Positions 17,964 through 26,937 of a stretch of 64,000 nucleotides of DNA are shown here, one piece after another; positions within the stretch are counted from its first letter, which is position 1; the number at the start of each line of letters is the position of its first letter. A model generated the notes under the pieces. The model was given only the letters and a program-made list of their open reading frames with translations, was not told the DNA's origin and made no database searches. The stretch comes from Glutamicibacter mishrai. GTDB lineage: Bacteria; Actinomycetota; Actinomycetes; Actinomycetales; Micrococcaceae. Both the position numbers and the translations under genes were made by a program. Location: positions 2,418,001-2,482,000 of the forward strand of contig NZ_CP032549.1 of assembly GCF_012221945.1 (NCBI RefSeq), written 5' to 3'.

Positions 17964-18565
17964 GGCTCTTCGATTTTTAGCGTGGTGACCCCAAAATAAG
18001 TAAGGTCCGCAGCTCCTCTGCGAAGATGGATGTCGACTAAAACAAATTCATCTGCAAGGAACTACGAGCCGTGGTCAAGGATACCGGGCCAATCGATGCC
18101 GCGTCGATTCTGTTGAACCTCACCGACTACCGCGTCATCACCGCCACCCACGAACTTGCCAGACGACAAGTGCTCATTGAACCGGTCGCCACCGAAGCAG
18201 CCTGTCCCTCCTGCGGCGTCCTTACCACTAGGATTCAAGCCAGACCGGTACACCGGGTCAAAGACGTCCCTACCGGCGGTGAAGGCCTGCAAGTCCTGGT
18301 CCGCAAACGCCGCATGGCCTGCCAAGAACCGGCCTGCGAACGGCGTTCCTTCGTGCAAACCACCGACCAGCTGCCCTTCCGGGCACGGATCACCACCAGG
18401 CTCTCCCAACAACTGGTGGACGAGATGAGCTGCGAGCTGCGCGCGGTCTCCCGGGTCGCGGCCGCGCACGGGATCTCTTGGCCTACCGTGATGGCCCGGC
18501 TGAACACCGTCGGGGAACTGGTCGGGAACGTGGACCGCATGTTCATCCGCCGCCTGGTAGACGCC
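17964..18565 (+). mobile_element. Truncated ISL3-family insertion sequence, left end
   Basis: The left terminal repeat begins GGCTCTTCGATTTTTAGCG at 17964, closely like the ends of the ISL3-family elements IS31831/IS1207. The transposase N-terminus follows. The element breaks off near 18565 inside a LacI-type gene, so the right half and right repeat are missing. The 8 bp next to the left end (17956-17963, GTTTTAAC) would be half of the usual ISL3 target duplication; its partner was not found nearby. Confidence 0.8.
18071..18565 (+). pseudogene. ISL3 transposase, N-terminal fragment
   Basis: About 165 residues match the start of ISL3 transposases: the zinc-binding N-terminus (CPSCGVLTTRI, then C--PACERRSF), and the helix-turn-helix stretch VAAAHGISWPTVMARLN, ending at VDRMFIRRLV. 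The expected next residues (a G-I-D-E-H-type motif that begins the catalytic DDE region) are replaced by the antisense of a LacI gene. All catalytic residues are lost. Confidence 0.82.
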
Positions 18566-19354
18566 CCATGCGGTGCGATCGTTGGCGCAGAAAATAGCAG
18601 TCGGCCGGTGAGGCGAGCCCAGAAGCTCCATGCCAAGGGCGTACCCATGGGTTTCACCGCCTTCGCCAAAACGGATCAATGAGGGGTCGAGTTCTAGATC
18701 TGCTTCGGCCATGGCCTGCCGGAAGCCTTCAAAGCGTCCCACCGTGGCAGGAAGCCCGCTCTCCAGCGATTCGATGTTGATCATGCCGATCCGGGTGTGG
18801 CCGGCTTCGATCAATCGCCGGGTCGCCCGGTATCCGCCCTGGACCTCGTTCGGGGTGACGCTGGGAAGCTTGCCATCCTTGTCTTGGGCATTCAGGACTA
18901 CCGATGGAACGCCTTCCAGCGCTTTGGGGACTTTGAGGTAGCGGTTGTACATTGCCGCGTAGACGACGCCCGCGACTTTGTACGACAGCATCGTATCCAG
19001 CGAGGCGGCTTCAAGTTTCTTGTCGCCGCCGGTGTTGATGGTCAGCAGGAGCAGGCCTTCTTCCCAGGCTCGTTCCTGTACGCCTTCGATGATTGCGCCG
19101 GCGAATGGTGAGGTTGCCGCCGTGTCGCCGATGAAGCCGATCATCCCTGATACGCCTTCGCGAAGAACTTTGGCGTGGGCGTTGGTGCGGTATCCGAGTT
19201 CTTCCACCGCGTCCCACACTCGTTGCCGGGTGTCCGCTGAGAACCGCGAACCTGTCGCCGAGTTGAGAACCAGGGAGACGGTGGCCTAAGGTACGCCTGC
19301 TGCAGCGGCCACATCGTGCATTATGGGCCCGGCTGAAGGCTTGGCTCTGACCAT
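18566..19354 (-). pseudogene. LacI-family regulator, nonsense-mutated and truncated
   Basis: LacI-type repressor remnant. With a start at 19354 (GGGGAGA upstream) it reads MVRAKPSAGPIMHDVAAAAG, then meets a TAG at 19286-19288 inside the helix-turn-helix, then continues in frame ATVSLVLNSATGSRFSADTR...GYRTNAHAK and the sugar-binding domain up to IFCANDRTAWGVYQ. There the ISL3 fragment replaces the C-terminal part. So it is broken twice: a stop in the DNA-binding helix and loss of the last part of the effector domain. It probably once controlled the adjacent GH32 fructosidase locus (inference). Confidence 0.85.
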
Positions 19355-19456
19355 GAAGGTGTCTCCCCGTTGAGTGATGCTCATTAGTTATTCGTATAAC
19401 AAGAGAAATATGTAGCACGGGTCATAGGAGCGGTCAACGGAGATTTCAAAAAAATT

Positions 19457-19488
19457 AACTGGCGTTCACGGATCAGTGAACGCCAGTT
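19457..19488 (-). terminator. Terminator after the DinB-like gene
   Basis: Perfect 13-bp stem (19457-19469 with 19476-19488), 6-base loop. On the minus strand it is followed by a run of eight T's (19449-19456 region), a classic intrinsic terminator 18 bp after the stop of the gene at 19507. Confidence 0.85.
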
Positions 19489-19506
19489 GCTGCAAGGCCA
19501 GGGAAG

Positions 19507-20037
19507 TCAGGCTGTGTGGGAATCCAAATCCCACAAATGATGCACAAAATCGTGCCATGCGTATTGGTTCAATGTTTCCACGGTGAAGGATGAACCGTTC
19601 GAACGCAGGCCCCGGCGCGAGTACGAATCCTCGTCGATGCTGCCCAATTTATCTGCGTACTTCGACGCAGCGCTGCGAAGCTGTGCCGCAACCTCTTCTG
19701 GTTCCAAGGCGTTGTAGTTTCCAGCATCCGCGGCTTGGTCCTGGTCCCAATTGGGGAAGGTCGGCTCATCATGCTCCAGCATCAGATCCAGCCGCTCATT
19801 CATGATCACCAGCATGTGCGCCACATGCGTGACGTACTCCTGGTCGCTCCACCTCGAGGCTTTGGTCCGCACGCGGGCCTCGGGCCTGGACAGCACGGCA
19901 ACATAACGCTCCACGCCATCGAGTAATTGGGCGATGACATCTCCTGGAGTCACCGCGCGCACGTCGTATTCGCACTCGGGGCACACCGAGTCCAAGACAA
20001 AGGTCCAATTCTTCTGATCAGGAACAATTTTGCTCAT
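19507..20037 (-). CDS. DinB-like / mycothiol-type fold protein
   Basis: Protein of 176 residues with a DinB/maleylpyruvate-isomerase-type four-helix bundle pattern: RWSDQEYVTHVAHMLVIMNERLDLML in the middle and NQYAWHDFVHHLWDLD at the end, giving the spaced His residues that bind a metal in this superfamily. Such proteins are thiol-dependent enzymes of mostly unknown substrate. ATG 20037 fits the conserved start; longer starts lack support. It stands divergent from purN and has its own terminator. Confidence 0.78.
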   Translation of the reverse strand: MSKIVPDQKNWTFVLDSVCPECEYDVRAVTPGDVIAQLLDGVERYVAVLSRPEARVRTKASRWSDQEYVTHVAHMLVIMNERLDLMLEHDEPTFPNWDQDQAADAGNYNALEPEEVAAQLRSAASKYADKLGSIDEDSYSRRGLRSNGSSFTVETLNQYAWHDFVHHLWDLDSHTA

Positions 20038-20146
20038 GTGATCATCTTGCACCGAGGATGCTGGCCCCGCCACATTTGCTACCGGAGAAGGCAACAAACT
20101 GTTGCCGAATGAAAAACTAGGCCGCAGGAACCGTAGAATTGAGCCC

Positions 20147-20716
20147 ATGCGCATCGTGGTTTTGGTTTCAGGTACCGGTTCTAATCTTCAAGCAGTCATC
20201 GACGCCGTCCAGGACGGTTCACTGGCCAACGTGGAGATTGCCGCTGTGGGCGCCGACAAGCACGGAACCTTGGGAGTGGAGCGCTCGGCGCAAGCAGGAA
20301 TCGAAACCTTCGTGGTGAACTTCAAGGACTTCGAGGACCGTGCGGACTGGAACCATGCCTTGACCGAAAAATGCCTGTCCTACGCGCCGGACTATGTGGT
20401 CTCTTCCGGCTTCATGCGCATTGTCGGCGAGGAATTCATCAACGCTTTCGACGGCACCTACATCAACACCCACCCTGCCCTGCTGCCGTCCTTCCCGGGC
20501 GCCCACGGCGTGCGCGATGCGCTGGCCTACGGCGTGAAGGTCACCGGCTGCACCGTGCACATCGCCGACACCGGCGTGGACACCGGCCCGATCCTGCGCC
20601 AAGAGGCCGTGGCTATCGAGGATGACGACACCGAAGATACGCTCCACGAGCGCATCAAGGTTGTCGAACGCCGCCTGCTCATCGCCACCCTGGCAGATCT
20701 CGCACAGGGCAAGTAG
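20147..20716 (+). CDS. purN: Phosphoribosylglycinamide formyltransferase
   Basis: Enzyme of 189 residues that moves a formyl group from 10-formyl-THF to GAR in purine synthesis. Signatures are VLVSGTGSNLQAVIDA at the N-terminus, the catalytic region SSGFMRIVGEEFINAFDGTYINTHPALLPSFPGAHGVRDALAYGVKVTGCTVHIAD-GVDTGPIL, with the catalytic Asn-His-Asp set. In related genomes purN is directly followed by purH; here 8.6 kb of other genes lie between them. Confidence 0.96.
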   Translation: MRIVVLVSGTGSNLQAVIDAVQDGSLANVEIAAVGADKHGTLGVERSAQAGIETFVVNFKDFEDRADWNHALTEKCLSYAPDYVVSSGFMRIVGEEFINAFDGTYINTHPALLPSFPGAHGVRDALAYGVKVTGCTVHIADTGVDTGPILRQEAVAIEDDDTEDTLHERIKVVERRLLIATLADLAQGK

Positions 20717-20778
20717 CTTAGCGCCTAGAACCTCGTGCTGACCGGCCTCGTCTTCAAGGCCGTAAAATTGGTGGCGAG

Positions 20779-22293
20779 ATGACTGAGCAAACACCTATCG
20801 CCGATGAGGCGTCAACCACCGAACTGTTCACCGACGCCGAGTTGGCCTCCGCGCTGAAGGTGCTGTCGGTGGTGCACCAGCTGGATTCGGCCGATGAACG
20901 CCATATCGCCGTACGCCGCGCCACCAGCAATATGTTCAAAGCCGCCAAGCGCTACCGCAAGTCGCAGAAGCGTGCCGAAATCAGCGCCGCGGACCGCGCG
21001 CTGATCGAAAGCACGGCCACCGGCTCACCCCAGCGCCTGGATGATGAAACCCTGGGCCTGGACCTGAGCACGCCCACCGAAGGCGCCAGCGCCGGCGAAT
21101 TCCGCAAGCCCCGCGGCTGCTACATCTGCAAGCGGCGCTACACCACGGTGGATGCCTTCCACCATTACCTCTGCCCCGACTGCGCGGCGGCCGGACGCGA
21201 GCGCCGCGATGCGCGTGCGGATTTGAGCGGCAAGCGCGCCCTGCTCACCGGCGGGCGGGCAAAAATCGGCATGCATATCGCCCTGCGGCTGCTGCGCGAC
21301 GGGGCGCACACCACCATCACCACGCGCTTCCCCAAAGACGCCGCCCGGCGCTTCGCCGCCATCGAAGACAGCGGCCAGTGGCTGCACCGATTGCGCATTG
21401 TCGGCATCGATTTGCGCGACCCCGCCCAGGTCATCTCCCTGGCCGACCGCATCGCCGCCGAAGGCCCGCTGGACATCTTGATCAATAACGCGGCCCAGAC
21501 CGTGCGGCGCACCACCAACTCCTACCAGCACCTGATCGAATCCGAGCAGCAGCCGCTGAGCGGCGAACTGCTCGCCGGCAACGGCGGCCCGGAACTCTGG
21601 GGCGAAGCCAACCCGCCAGCCGAGCACCCCAAGGCCCTGGCCAGCGCCTTCAGGCTCGAAGACTCGGCCTTGCTCGCCCCGGCACAGCTGGGCAGCTACG
21701 ACGCGCAGCAGCTGGCAGACCTGGCCATGAAAGCCGGGTCGGCATCGCTGGAGCGGATCACCGCAGGCACTGCCATCGACGCCGGAGGCCTGGTTCCCGA
21801 TGTGGTCGCCGAGAACTCGTGGACCCAGATCCTGGGGGACGTGGACGCGCTGGAGATGCTGGAAGTGCAGCTGTGCAATGTCACCGCGCCATTCCTGCTG
21901 GCCTCGCGCTTGCGCCCTGCTTTGGCAGCCAGCGACGCACGGCGCAAATACATCGTGAACGTCTCGGCTATGGAAGGCCAGTTTTCCCGCCGATACAAGG
22001 GCGCCGGGCACCCGCACACCAATATGGCCAAGGCCTCGCTGAATATGCTTACCCGCACCAGCGCCGAGGAAATGCTGGACACCGATCGGATCCTGATGAC
22101 CGCGGTGGATACCGGCTGGATCACCGATGAACGCCCGCACGATTCCAAGGTGCGCATGGTCGCCGAGGGCTGGCACGCGCCGCTGGATTTGATCGACGGG
22201 GCCGCCCGGGTCTACCAGCCGATCGTTGATGGCGAGCGCGGAATCGACCTCTACGGCTGCTTCCTCAAGGACTACGAACCCTCGCCCTGGTAA
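20779..22293 (+). CDS. Atypical SDR oxidoreductase with N-terminal Cys/His cluster
   Basis: Protein of 504 residues. Residues 1-110 are helical and charged. A possible zinc site follows (CYICKRRYTTVDAFHHYLCPDC, about residues 114-135). The Rossmann domain begins near 150 with TGGRAKIG and includes NNAAQT. In the active site the Ser is present (NVSAMEGQF), but the usual Y-x3-K motif reads T-N-M-A-K: the Lys is kept and the Tyr position is Thr. A long insert lies between NNAAQT and the active site. It is an SDR by fold, but its catalytic ability is doubtful or different. It starts 62 bp after purN and may be cotranscribed with it. Confidence 0.8.
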   Translation: MTEQTPIADEASTTELFTDAELASALKVLSVVHQLDSADERHIAVRRATSNMFKAAKRYRKSQKRAEISAADRALIESTATGSPQRLDDETLGLDLSTPTEGASAGEFRKPRGCYICKRRYTTVDAFHHYLCPDCAAAGRERRDARADLSGKRALLTGGRAKIGMHIALRLLRDGAHTTITTRFPKDAARRFAAIEDSGQWLHRLRIVGIDLRDPAQVISLADRIAAEGPLDILINNAAQTVRRTTNSYQHLIESEQQPLSGELLAGNGGPELWGEANPPAEHPKALASAFRLEDSALLAPAQLGSYDAQQLADLAMKAGSASLERITAGTAIDAGGLVPDVVAENSWTQILGDVDALEMLEVQLCNVTAPFLLASRLRPALAASDARRKYIVNVSAMEGQFSRRYKGAGHPHTNMAKASLNMLTRTSAEEMLDTDRILMTAVDTGWITDERPHDSKVRMVAEGWHAPLDLIDGAARVYQPIVDGERGIDLYGCFLKDYEPSPW

Positions 22294-22311
22294 ACGGCGG
22301 CGGCCCGGCCG

Positions 22312-25300
22312 CTAGCCGGCTGTGGTCAAACGCAAGGTCCGCACCTCGAAAGGCCCCAGGGCCAAGGGCAACCCGCCCTCTGTGAGCTCAAGTGCGCCGC
22401 CATCCAGCGGATCTTCCAGCAGGCTTGCCGTTGTTGCCGAGGCGAGAGGAAGGTTCAGCTGCAAGGTGCCGTTGGCCCGGCGGCCCAGCGACTCGTAGAC
22501 GCGCACCACGAGGTCCCCGGAACGGTCGGCTGCCAGCTTCACGCTGGATACCACCAGGCCTTCACCGGCCACGCGCACCAGCGGCGCGACGGGCTCGGCG
22601 CCGAGGATCGTGCGCTCAGCGCTGTTGAGCAGGGCACCTTCCCTGGTCACGGTGGCAACATCAGCGCCCACCACCAGTCCGTAGCGGTGGGTTTGCATGC
22701 CCTGATCGGTCTGGGGGTCCGGGAAGCGCGGAGCTCGCAGCAAGGACAGCCGCATGGTGGTGGTGACTTGGGCGTCCTTGGCATCGCGGGTGACATCGAA
22801 TCCGTAGATGGAGTCATTGACCAAGCCAACGCCGAAGCCCGGTTCTTCCGCCAGTGCAAAGCGGTGCATGGAGGTTTCGAACTTGGCCGCTTCCCAACTC
22901 GTATTCACATGGGTCACCCGCTTGTGGTAGCCGAACTGGGTTTCGGCGATGATCTGCTCGGCGCGGACATCCAGCGGGAAGGCGACCTTGAGGAACTTCT
23001 CGGTTTCATGCCAGTCGGTGCTCTGGCTGATCTGCACGGTGCGTTCGCCCGGCGCCAACGAGACTTCCTGCACCACGGTGGACTTGGAGAAGCTGCGCTT
23101 GATGGTGATCACCGCGCCCGAATCCTCGGACGAAGCCAGCTCCATGGAGTCCAGATCGCGCAGGTCGGTGACCTGGTTGCGGTAGTACTTGTCCACGTCC
23201 CAGGCATCCCACATATTCGGGAAGTCCTGATGCAGCTGCAGGAGGTTGGCTTCCTGTCCCGGCGCGATCCCATCGCGCCCGGTGGCCAGATCCACTGCGG
23301 AAGTGATCAAGCCCTGGGCATTGATGGCTACCCGGATAATGCCATTATCCAGCAGGTAGCCGCCATCCACAGCGGTTGCCTGGACCGCCGCCGCGGTGTC
23401 CGAGTCCAGGGCCTTTGCTTCGCCGAAGGCCAGGGTGTTGCGGGTGAACGCGGCGCCGTTGAAGGTGATGGGAATTGAACCGTTGCCGGCCAGACGCTGC
23501 TGGGCCTGGAGGATCAGCTGCTCGGCCTGATCGATCACCTGGGCGTAGCGGGCGACGACTTCTCGGTGCACCCACGCGATGGACGTGCCCGGCAGGATGT
23601 CGTGGAACTGGTGCAGCAGCACGGTCTCCCACAGCTCGTCGAACTGCTCGTACGGGTACTCGGCGCCGGTGTATGCGGCAGCCGTGGCAGCCCATAGCTC
23701 GGCTTCGACCAGCAAATGCTCGGTGCGGCGATTGCCTTGCTTGGTCTGGTGCTGGCTGGTGAGCGTGGCGCGGTGCAGTTCCAGATAGAGTTCGCCCACC
23801 CATACCGGGGGATGCGGAAGTTCGGCCTTGGCACGATCGAAGAAGTCGTTGGGGTGCTCCCATGTGACCTTGGCGCTGCCCTCGAGGTTGGCCAGGCGCT
23901 TGGCCTTGCCGGTCATCTCGCGGGTGGTGCCGCCACCGCCATCACCCCAGCCCACCGGGGCGATTGAGTTATTGGCGATGCGTGCTTCGCGGAACTGGCG
24001 GGAGGCCTTGGCGACTTCTTCGCCGGAGAGCTGGGAGTTGTAGGTATCCATCGAGGGGAAGTGGCTGAAGATGCGCGAACCGTCGATGCCTTCCCAGTCG
24101 AAGGAGTGATGCGGGAATTTGTTCTGCTGGTTCCAGGAGATCTTCTGGGTGAAGAACCATTCGAAGCCAGCGCGGCGCATCAGCTGCGGCAGGGCAGGGG
24201 AGTAGCCGAAGGAATCGGGCAGCCAGACGCCCTTGGAACTCACGCCGAATTCGTCGCGGAAGAATTTCTGGCCGTAGAGGAACTGGCGGACCAAGGATTC
24301 GCCCGAAGGCATGACGGTGTCGGATTCAACCCACATTCCGCCCAAGGGCAGGAAGCGCCCATCGGCCACCGCCTGCTTAACCCGGTCCCACACCTCGGGG
24401 CGATGGTTCTTGAGCCACTTGTACTGCTGGGCGCTGGACATGCCGTAGAGGAATTCGGGCTCATCGCCAAGCAGCTCGACCATGGAGGAGCAGGTGCGCG
24501 AGACCTTGCGGATGGTTTCGCGCAATGGCCACAACCAGGCGGAGTCGATATGCGAGTGGCCGATGGCCGAAATCTGGTGGGCGCTGTGCTCCGCGGGAGC
24601 GGCGAGTACGCCTGCGAGTTCCTTACGGGCCAACGGTGCGGTAGCGGTGATGTTCTGCAGGTCCAGCACATCCAGCGCGTTGTCCAGGGCTTGGAGGATC
24701 TGCATCTTGCGCGGGCCCTGGGGCAATTGCTCCTGGAGGTCGAGCAGCACTTCGAGGTCCAGTGACAGGTCATGGACCTGCGGCTCGAACACGGCCAGAT
24801 CCATTCGGCGGGTGGTGTAGAGCCGGCTGCTCGAGGAGGTGAGGATATCGCCTTGCTCGGTCGGCAGGAAAGGATGGTGGTCCAGCAGCACCGGATTGGA
24901 TGCGGCTTCCAGATACAGATCCACCAGTTCATCACCGGCGGCGCAGTCGGCGATCGGCACCCACTGGTTGCGCGGATTCAGGGCCTTGATGGTGATGCCG
25001 TCCGGGCGATAGATCAGCCCTTCACACTGGAACCCGGTCATGTTCACGTCAAAACCGAGGTCGATCACCGCTTCGACGCGGCGCCCGGCCCAGCTGGCCG
25101 GTACCTGCCCCTGCAAATGGAACCAGGTGGTGCCCCAGGCCGCGCCCCAAGAGGTTCCTGCCTGTGTCGGCGAGTAGTCCAAGGCCAGGCCCTCGGCAGG
25201 GGTGACCGGTTCGCCGGGAAGTTCATGCCACGACACCTTCAGCGGAATCGACTGAGAGTAGATGGCAGGACGAACACGTTCCTGCAGTACTCGTTTGACT

Positions 25301-25332
25301 CGACCGGTGGTCAGTGAGGTGTCGTCGTGCAT
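22312..25332 (-). CDS. Alpha-mannosidase, GH38
   Basis: Cytosolic class II alpha-mannosidase of 1006 residues. The GH38 catalytic domain has AIGHSHIDSAWLWPLRETIRKVSRT (zinc ligands) and GVWLPDSFGYSPALPQLMRRAGFEWFFTQKISWNQQNKFPHHSFDWEGIDGS with the nucleophile Asp, followed by the FHDILPGTSIAWVH region, helical middle domain and C-terminal beta domains. There is no signal peptide. ATG 25332 has GGGAAAGG upstream. A TetR-type gene lies divergently and could regulate it. Function: release of mannose from alpha-mannosides. Confidence 0.93.
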   Translation of the reverse strand: MHDDTSLTTGRVKRVLQERVRPAIYSQSIPLKVSWHELPGEPVTPAEGLALDYSPTQAGTSWGAAWGTTWFHLQGQVPASWAGRRVEAVIDLGFDVNMTGFQCEGLIYRPDGITIKALNPRNQWVPIADCAAGDELVDLYLEAASNPVLLDHHPFLPTEQGDILTSSSSRLYTTRRMDLAVFEPQVHDLSLDLEVLLDLQEQLPQGPRKMQILQALDNALDVLDLQNITATAPLARKELAGVLAAPAEHSAHQISAIGHSHIDSAWLWPLRETIRKVSRTCSSMVELLGDEPEFLYGMSSAQQYKWLKNHRPEVWDRVKQAVADGRFLPLGGMWVESDTVMPSGESLVRQFLYGQKFFRDEFGVSSKGVWLPDSFGYSPALPQLMRRAGFEWFFTQKISWNQQNKFPHHSFDWEGIDGSRIFSHFPSMDTYNSQLSGEEVAKASRQFREARIANNSIAPVGWGDGGGGTTREMTGKAKRLANLEGSAKVTWEHPNDFFDRAKAELPHPPVWVGELYLELHRATLTSQHQTKQGNRRTEHLLVEAELWAATAAAYTGAEYPYEQFDELWETVLLHQFHDILPGTSIAWVHREVVARYAQVIDQAEQLILQAQQRLAGNGSIPITFNGAAFTRNTLAFGEAKALDSDTAAAVQATAVDGGYLLDNGIIRVAINAQGLITSAVDLATGRDGIAPGQEANLLQLHQDFPNMWDAWDVDKYYRNQVTDLRDLDSMELASSEDSGAVITIKRSFSKSTVVQEVSLAPGERTVQISQSTDWHETEKFLKVAFPLDVRAEQIIAETQFGYHKRVTHVNTSWEAAKFETSMHRFALAEEPGFGVGLVNDSIYGFDVTRDAKDAQVTTTMRLSLLRAPRFPDPQTDQGMQTHRYGLVVGADVATVTREGALLNSAERTILGAEPVAPLVRVAGEGLVVSSVKLAADRSGDLVVRVYESLGRRANGTLQLNLPLASATTASLLEDPLDGGALELTEGGLPLALGPFEVRTLRLTTAG

Positions 25333-25598
25333 TGCTGCCTTTCCCAGGGCGGCACCCCGAAAATCAGCGGGGTGGTTCCCTGCCAGACTACCCAAATTCA
25401 CTGATGAACAGCTATTTATTCGACAAGCGGGGGAGGTTTTCTGGCAAATGGCTTGAGACGGTAGCCGACACCGCGGGTTTCTGGAAAAATCACTGGGGCT
25501 TGGAGTCGACCCATCAGGTAATCTATCCAAGATCCTCAAACCGGCAGACGGCGGCTAGCTCGCTGTCTGAGTTCCCTACGGAAAGGCACAACAGTTCT

Positions 25599-26171
25599 AT
25601 GCGCTCAGATGCTTTGCGACGACGAGAAACGATTCTGAGTACAGCACGAGAACTTTTCGCCCAGCATGGCGCCAATATCGCAATGGATCTCATTGCAGAG
25701 CGCAGCAATGTGGGAATCGGAACCCTCTACCGCAACTTCGCTTCCCGGGCCGAACTGATTGAAGAAGTCACCGTCACGACGCTGCAAGAAGTCCTGGATG
25801 CCGCCACGAGCGCCGAAGCGAACTTGGCTGGGGAACCCCGGGCATGGACCGAGTTCCTGGAGAACCTGGTGAAGCTGAATCTCGGCGCGTTGAGCGAAGC
25901 ACTCGGGGCCGCCTTGCCTTCGACCTTGAGCGAGCGCGTGTTGCGCGTGCAACGCGAATGCGCCCAATCGGTGAGCCGGGTCCTCGAATTGGCCAAGGGC
26001 TATGAACTGGTGCGTGAAGATCTGAACGCCGTAGAGCTGGTGACCGCCATCGGAGCGGCCACGCGCCCCTTGCCCCGGCCTTTCAAGGACCAGGCGCCGC
26101 AACTCCAAGAACGCCTCGTGCAGCTGATGCTCGATGGTTTCCGTCCGCACGTCGTGGCGGTTAACGCCTAG
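25599..26171 (+). CDS. TetR/AcrR-family regulator
   Basis: Regulator of 190 residues. The N-terminal HTH is clear: RRRETILSTARELFAQHGANIAMDLIAERSNVGIGTLYRNFASRAELIEEV. The C-terminal ligand domain is variable. ATG 25599 is chosen because it begins the HTH region and GGAAAGG lies upstream. It is divergent from the alpha-mannosidase; the 266 bp between them should hold both promoters, but no clear operator was seen. Confidence 0.88.
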   Translation: MRSDALRRRETILSTARELFAQHGANIAMDLIAERSNVGIGTLYRNFASRAELIEEVTVTTLQEVLDAATSAEANLAGEPRAWTEFLENLVKLNLGALSEALGAALPSTLSERVLRVQRECAQSVSRVLELAKGYELVREDLNAVELVTAIGAATRPLPRPFKDQAPQLQERLVQLMLDGFRPHVVAVNA

Positions 26172-26308
26172 GAATTCTCCGCCCCGGAGGTGAAGTGCTG
26201 CTCCGGGTCAGTGCTGGAAAAATTCGGGCAGTCGCCCAAGCAATTCATCCCAGTTCCGGCGCAGCCAGCGTCCTATCGAGCTTTTGATGATCCGGATCCG
26301 GACATGCT

Positions 26309-26806
26309 TCATCGCGCACGCACCAGATTGGCAAAGGGCAGCTTGTTGTAACTGTCGTGGAAATCCTGGTGGCAGGAAGCCAATGCGGCGTTCAGTGATT
26401 CCACTGGCAGTTCCTTCCACGCGACCAAGAGCTGCGAGGAGCCAGCCAGCTGCCAGATCAATCGTCCATCCCAGTGGCCCGGCGGCTTTCCCCGGCCGAA
26501 ATCGATGAACTCCTGGATCTGCCGGCGCAACCCTCGGTTCCCCTGGCTGCCGGCACCGGCCTTACCGATGTACAGGACCTCGGAGCCCTCGACCCATTCG
26601 CCGGCCAGTTGCTCTGGGGTGAGGGATGGATTTTTCTTCTTGAACGTGCCGGCGGTGCTGCGGTTGAGGAACCGGGGATTAAAGCCTTGGGGCGCCAGGA
26701 CGACGAAGATTCCCTGGTGCTGCGGGATGCGATTGATTTCCAGTTTGGCGATGGGCCGGAAGCCGGTGAACCCGTCGTTCTTGAGGTAGTGCTGGTCAAA
26801 GACCAT
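26309..26806 (-). CDS. GIY-YIG-like protein, unknown
   Basis: Protein of 165 residues. It has a possible GIY-YIG nuclease core: GIFVVLAPQG near residue 32 as the first strand, VLYIGKAGAG near residue 77 as the second, then a basic helix RGLRRQIQEFIDFG. The usual later Glu and Asn residues were not located with certainty, so the call rests on the core only. It stands alone between a TetR gene and an MFS gene on the minus strand. The role is unknown. Confidence 0.55.
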   Translation of the reverse strand: MVFDQHYLKNDGFTGFRPIAKLEINRIPQHQGIFVVLAPQGFNPRFLNRSTAGTFKKKNPSLTPEQLAGEWVEGSEVLYIGKAGAGSQGNRGLRRQIQEFIDFGRGKPPGHWDGRLIWQLAGSSQLLVAWKELPVESLNAALASCHQDFHDSYNKLPFANLVRAR

Positions 26807-26937
26807 GGATGATTCCCGTCGCTGTGCTCCGCCATGCCTACCGCCAAGGATGCTGCGACGATCTACCTGCGCAAGAGGTGTAGTCCTCTCATTGTATGGC
26901 GCAGGTCTGTGCCCCGCGCGCCATCATGGGAACTCGA

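Noticed and set aside
18071-18565. Active ISL3 element
   Set aside because: Only the left end and the transposase N-terminus exist; the catalytic part and right repeat are missing.
21025-22176. Long open frame opposite the SDR gene
   Set aside because: High GC codon bias leaves the antisense frame open; its product is low-complexity and matches no family.
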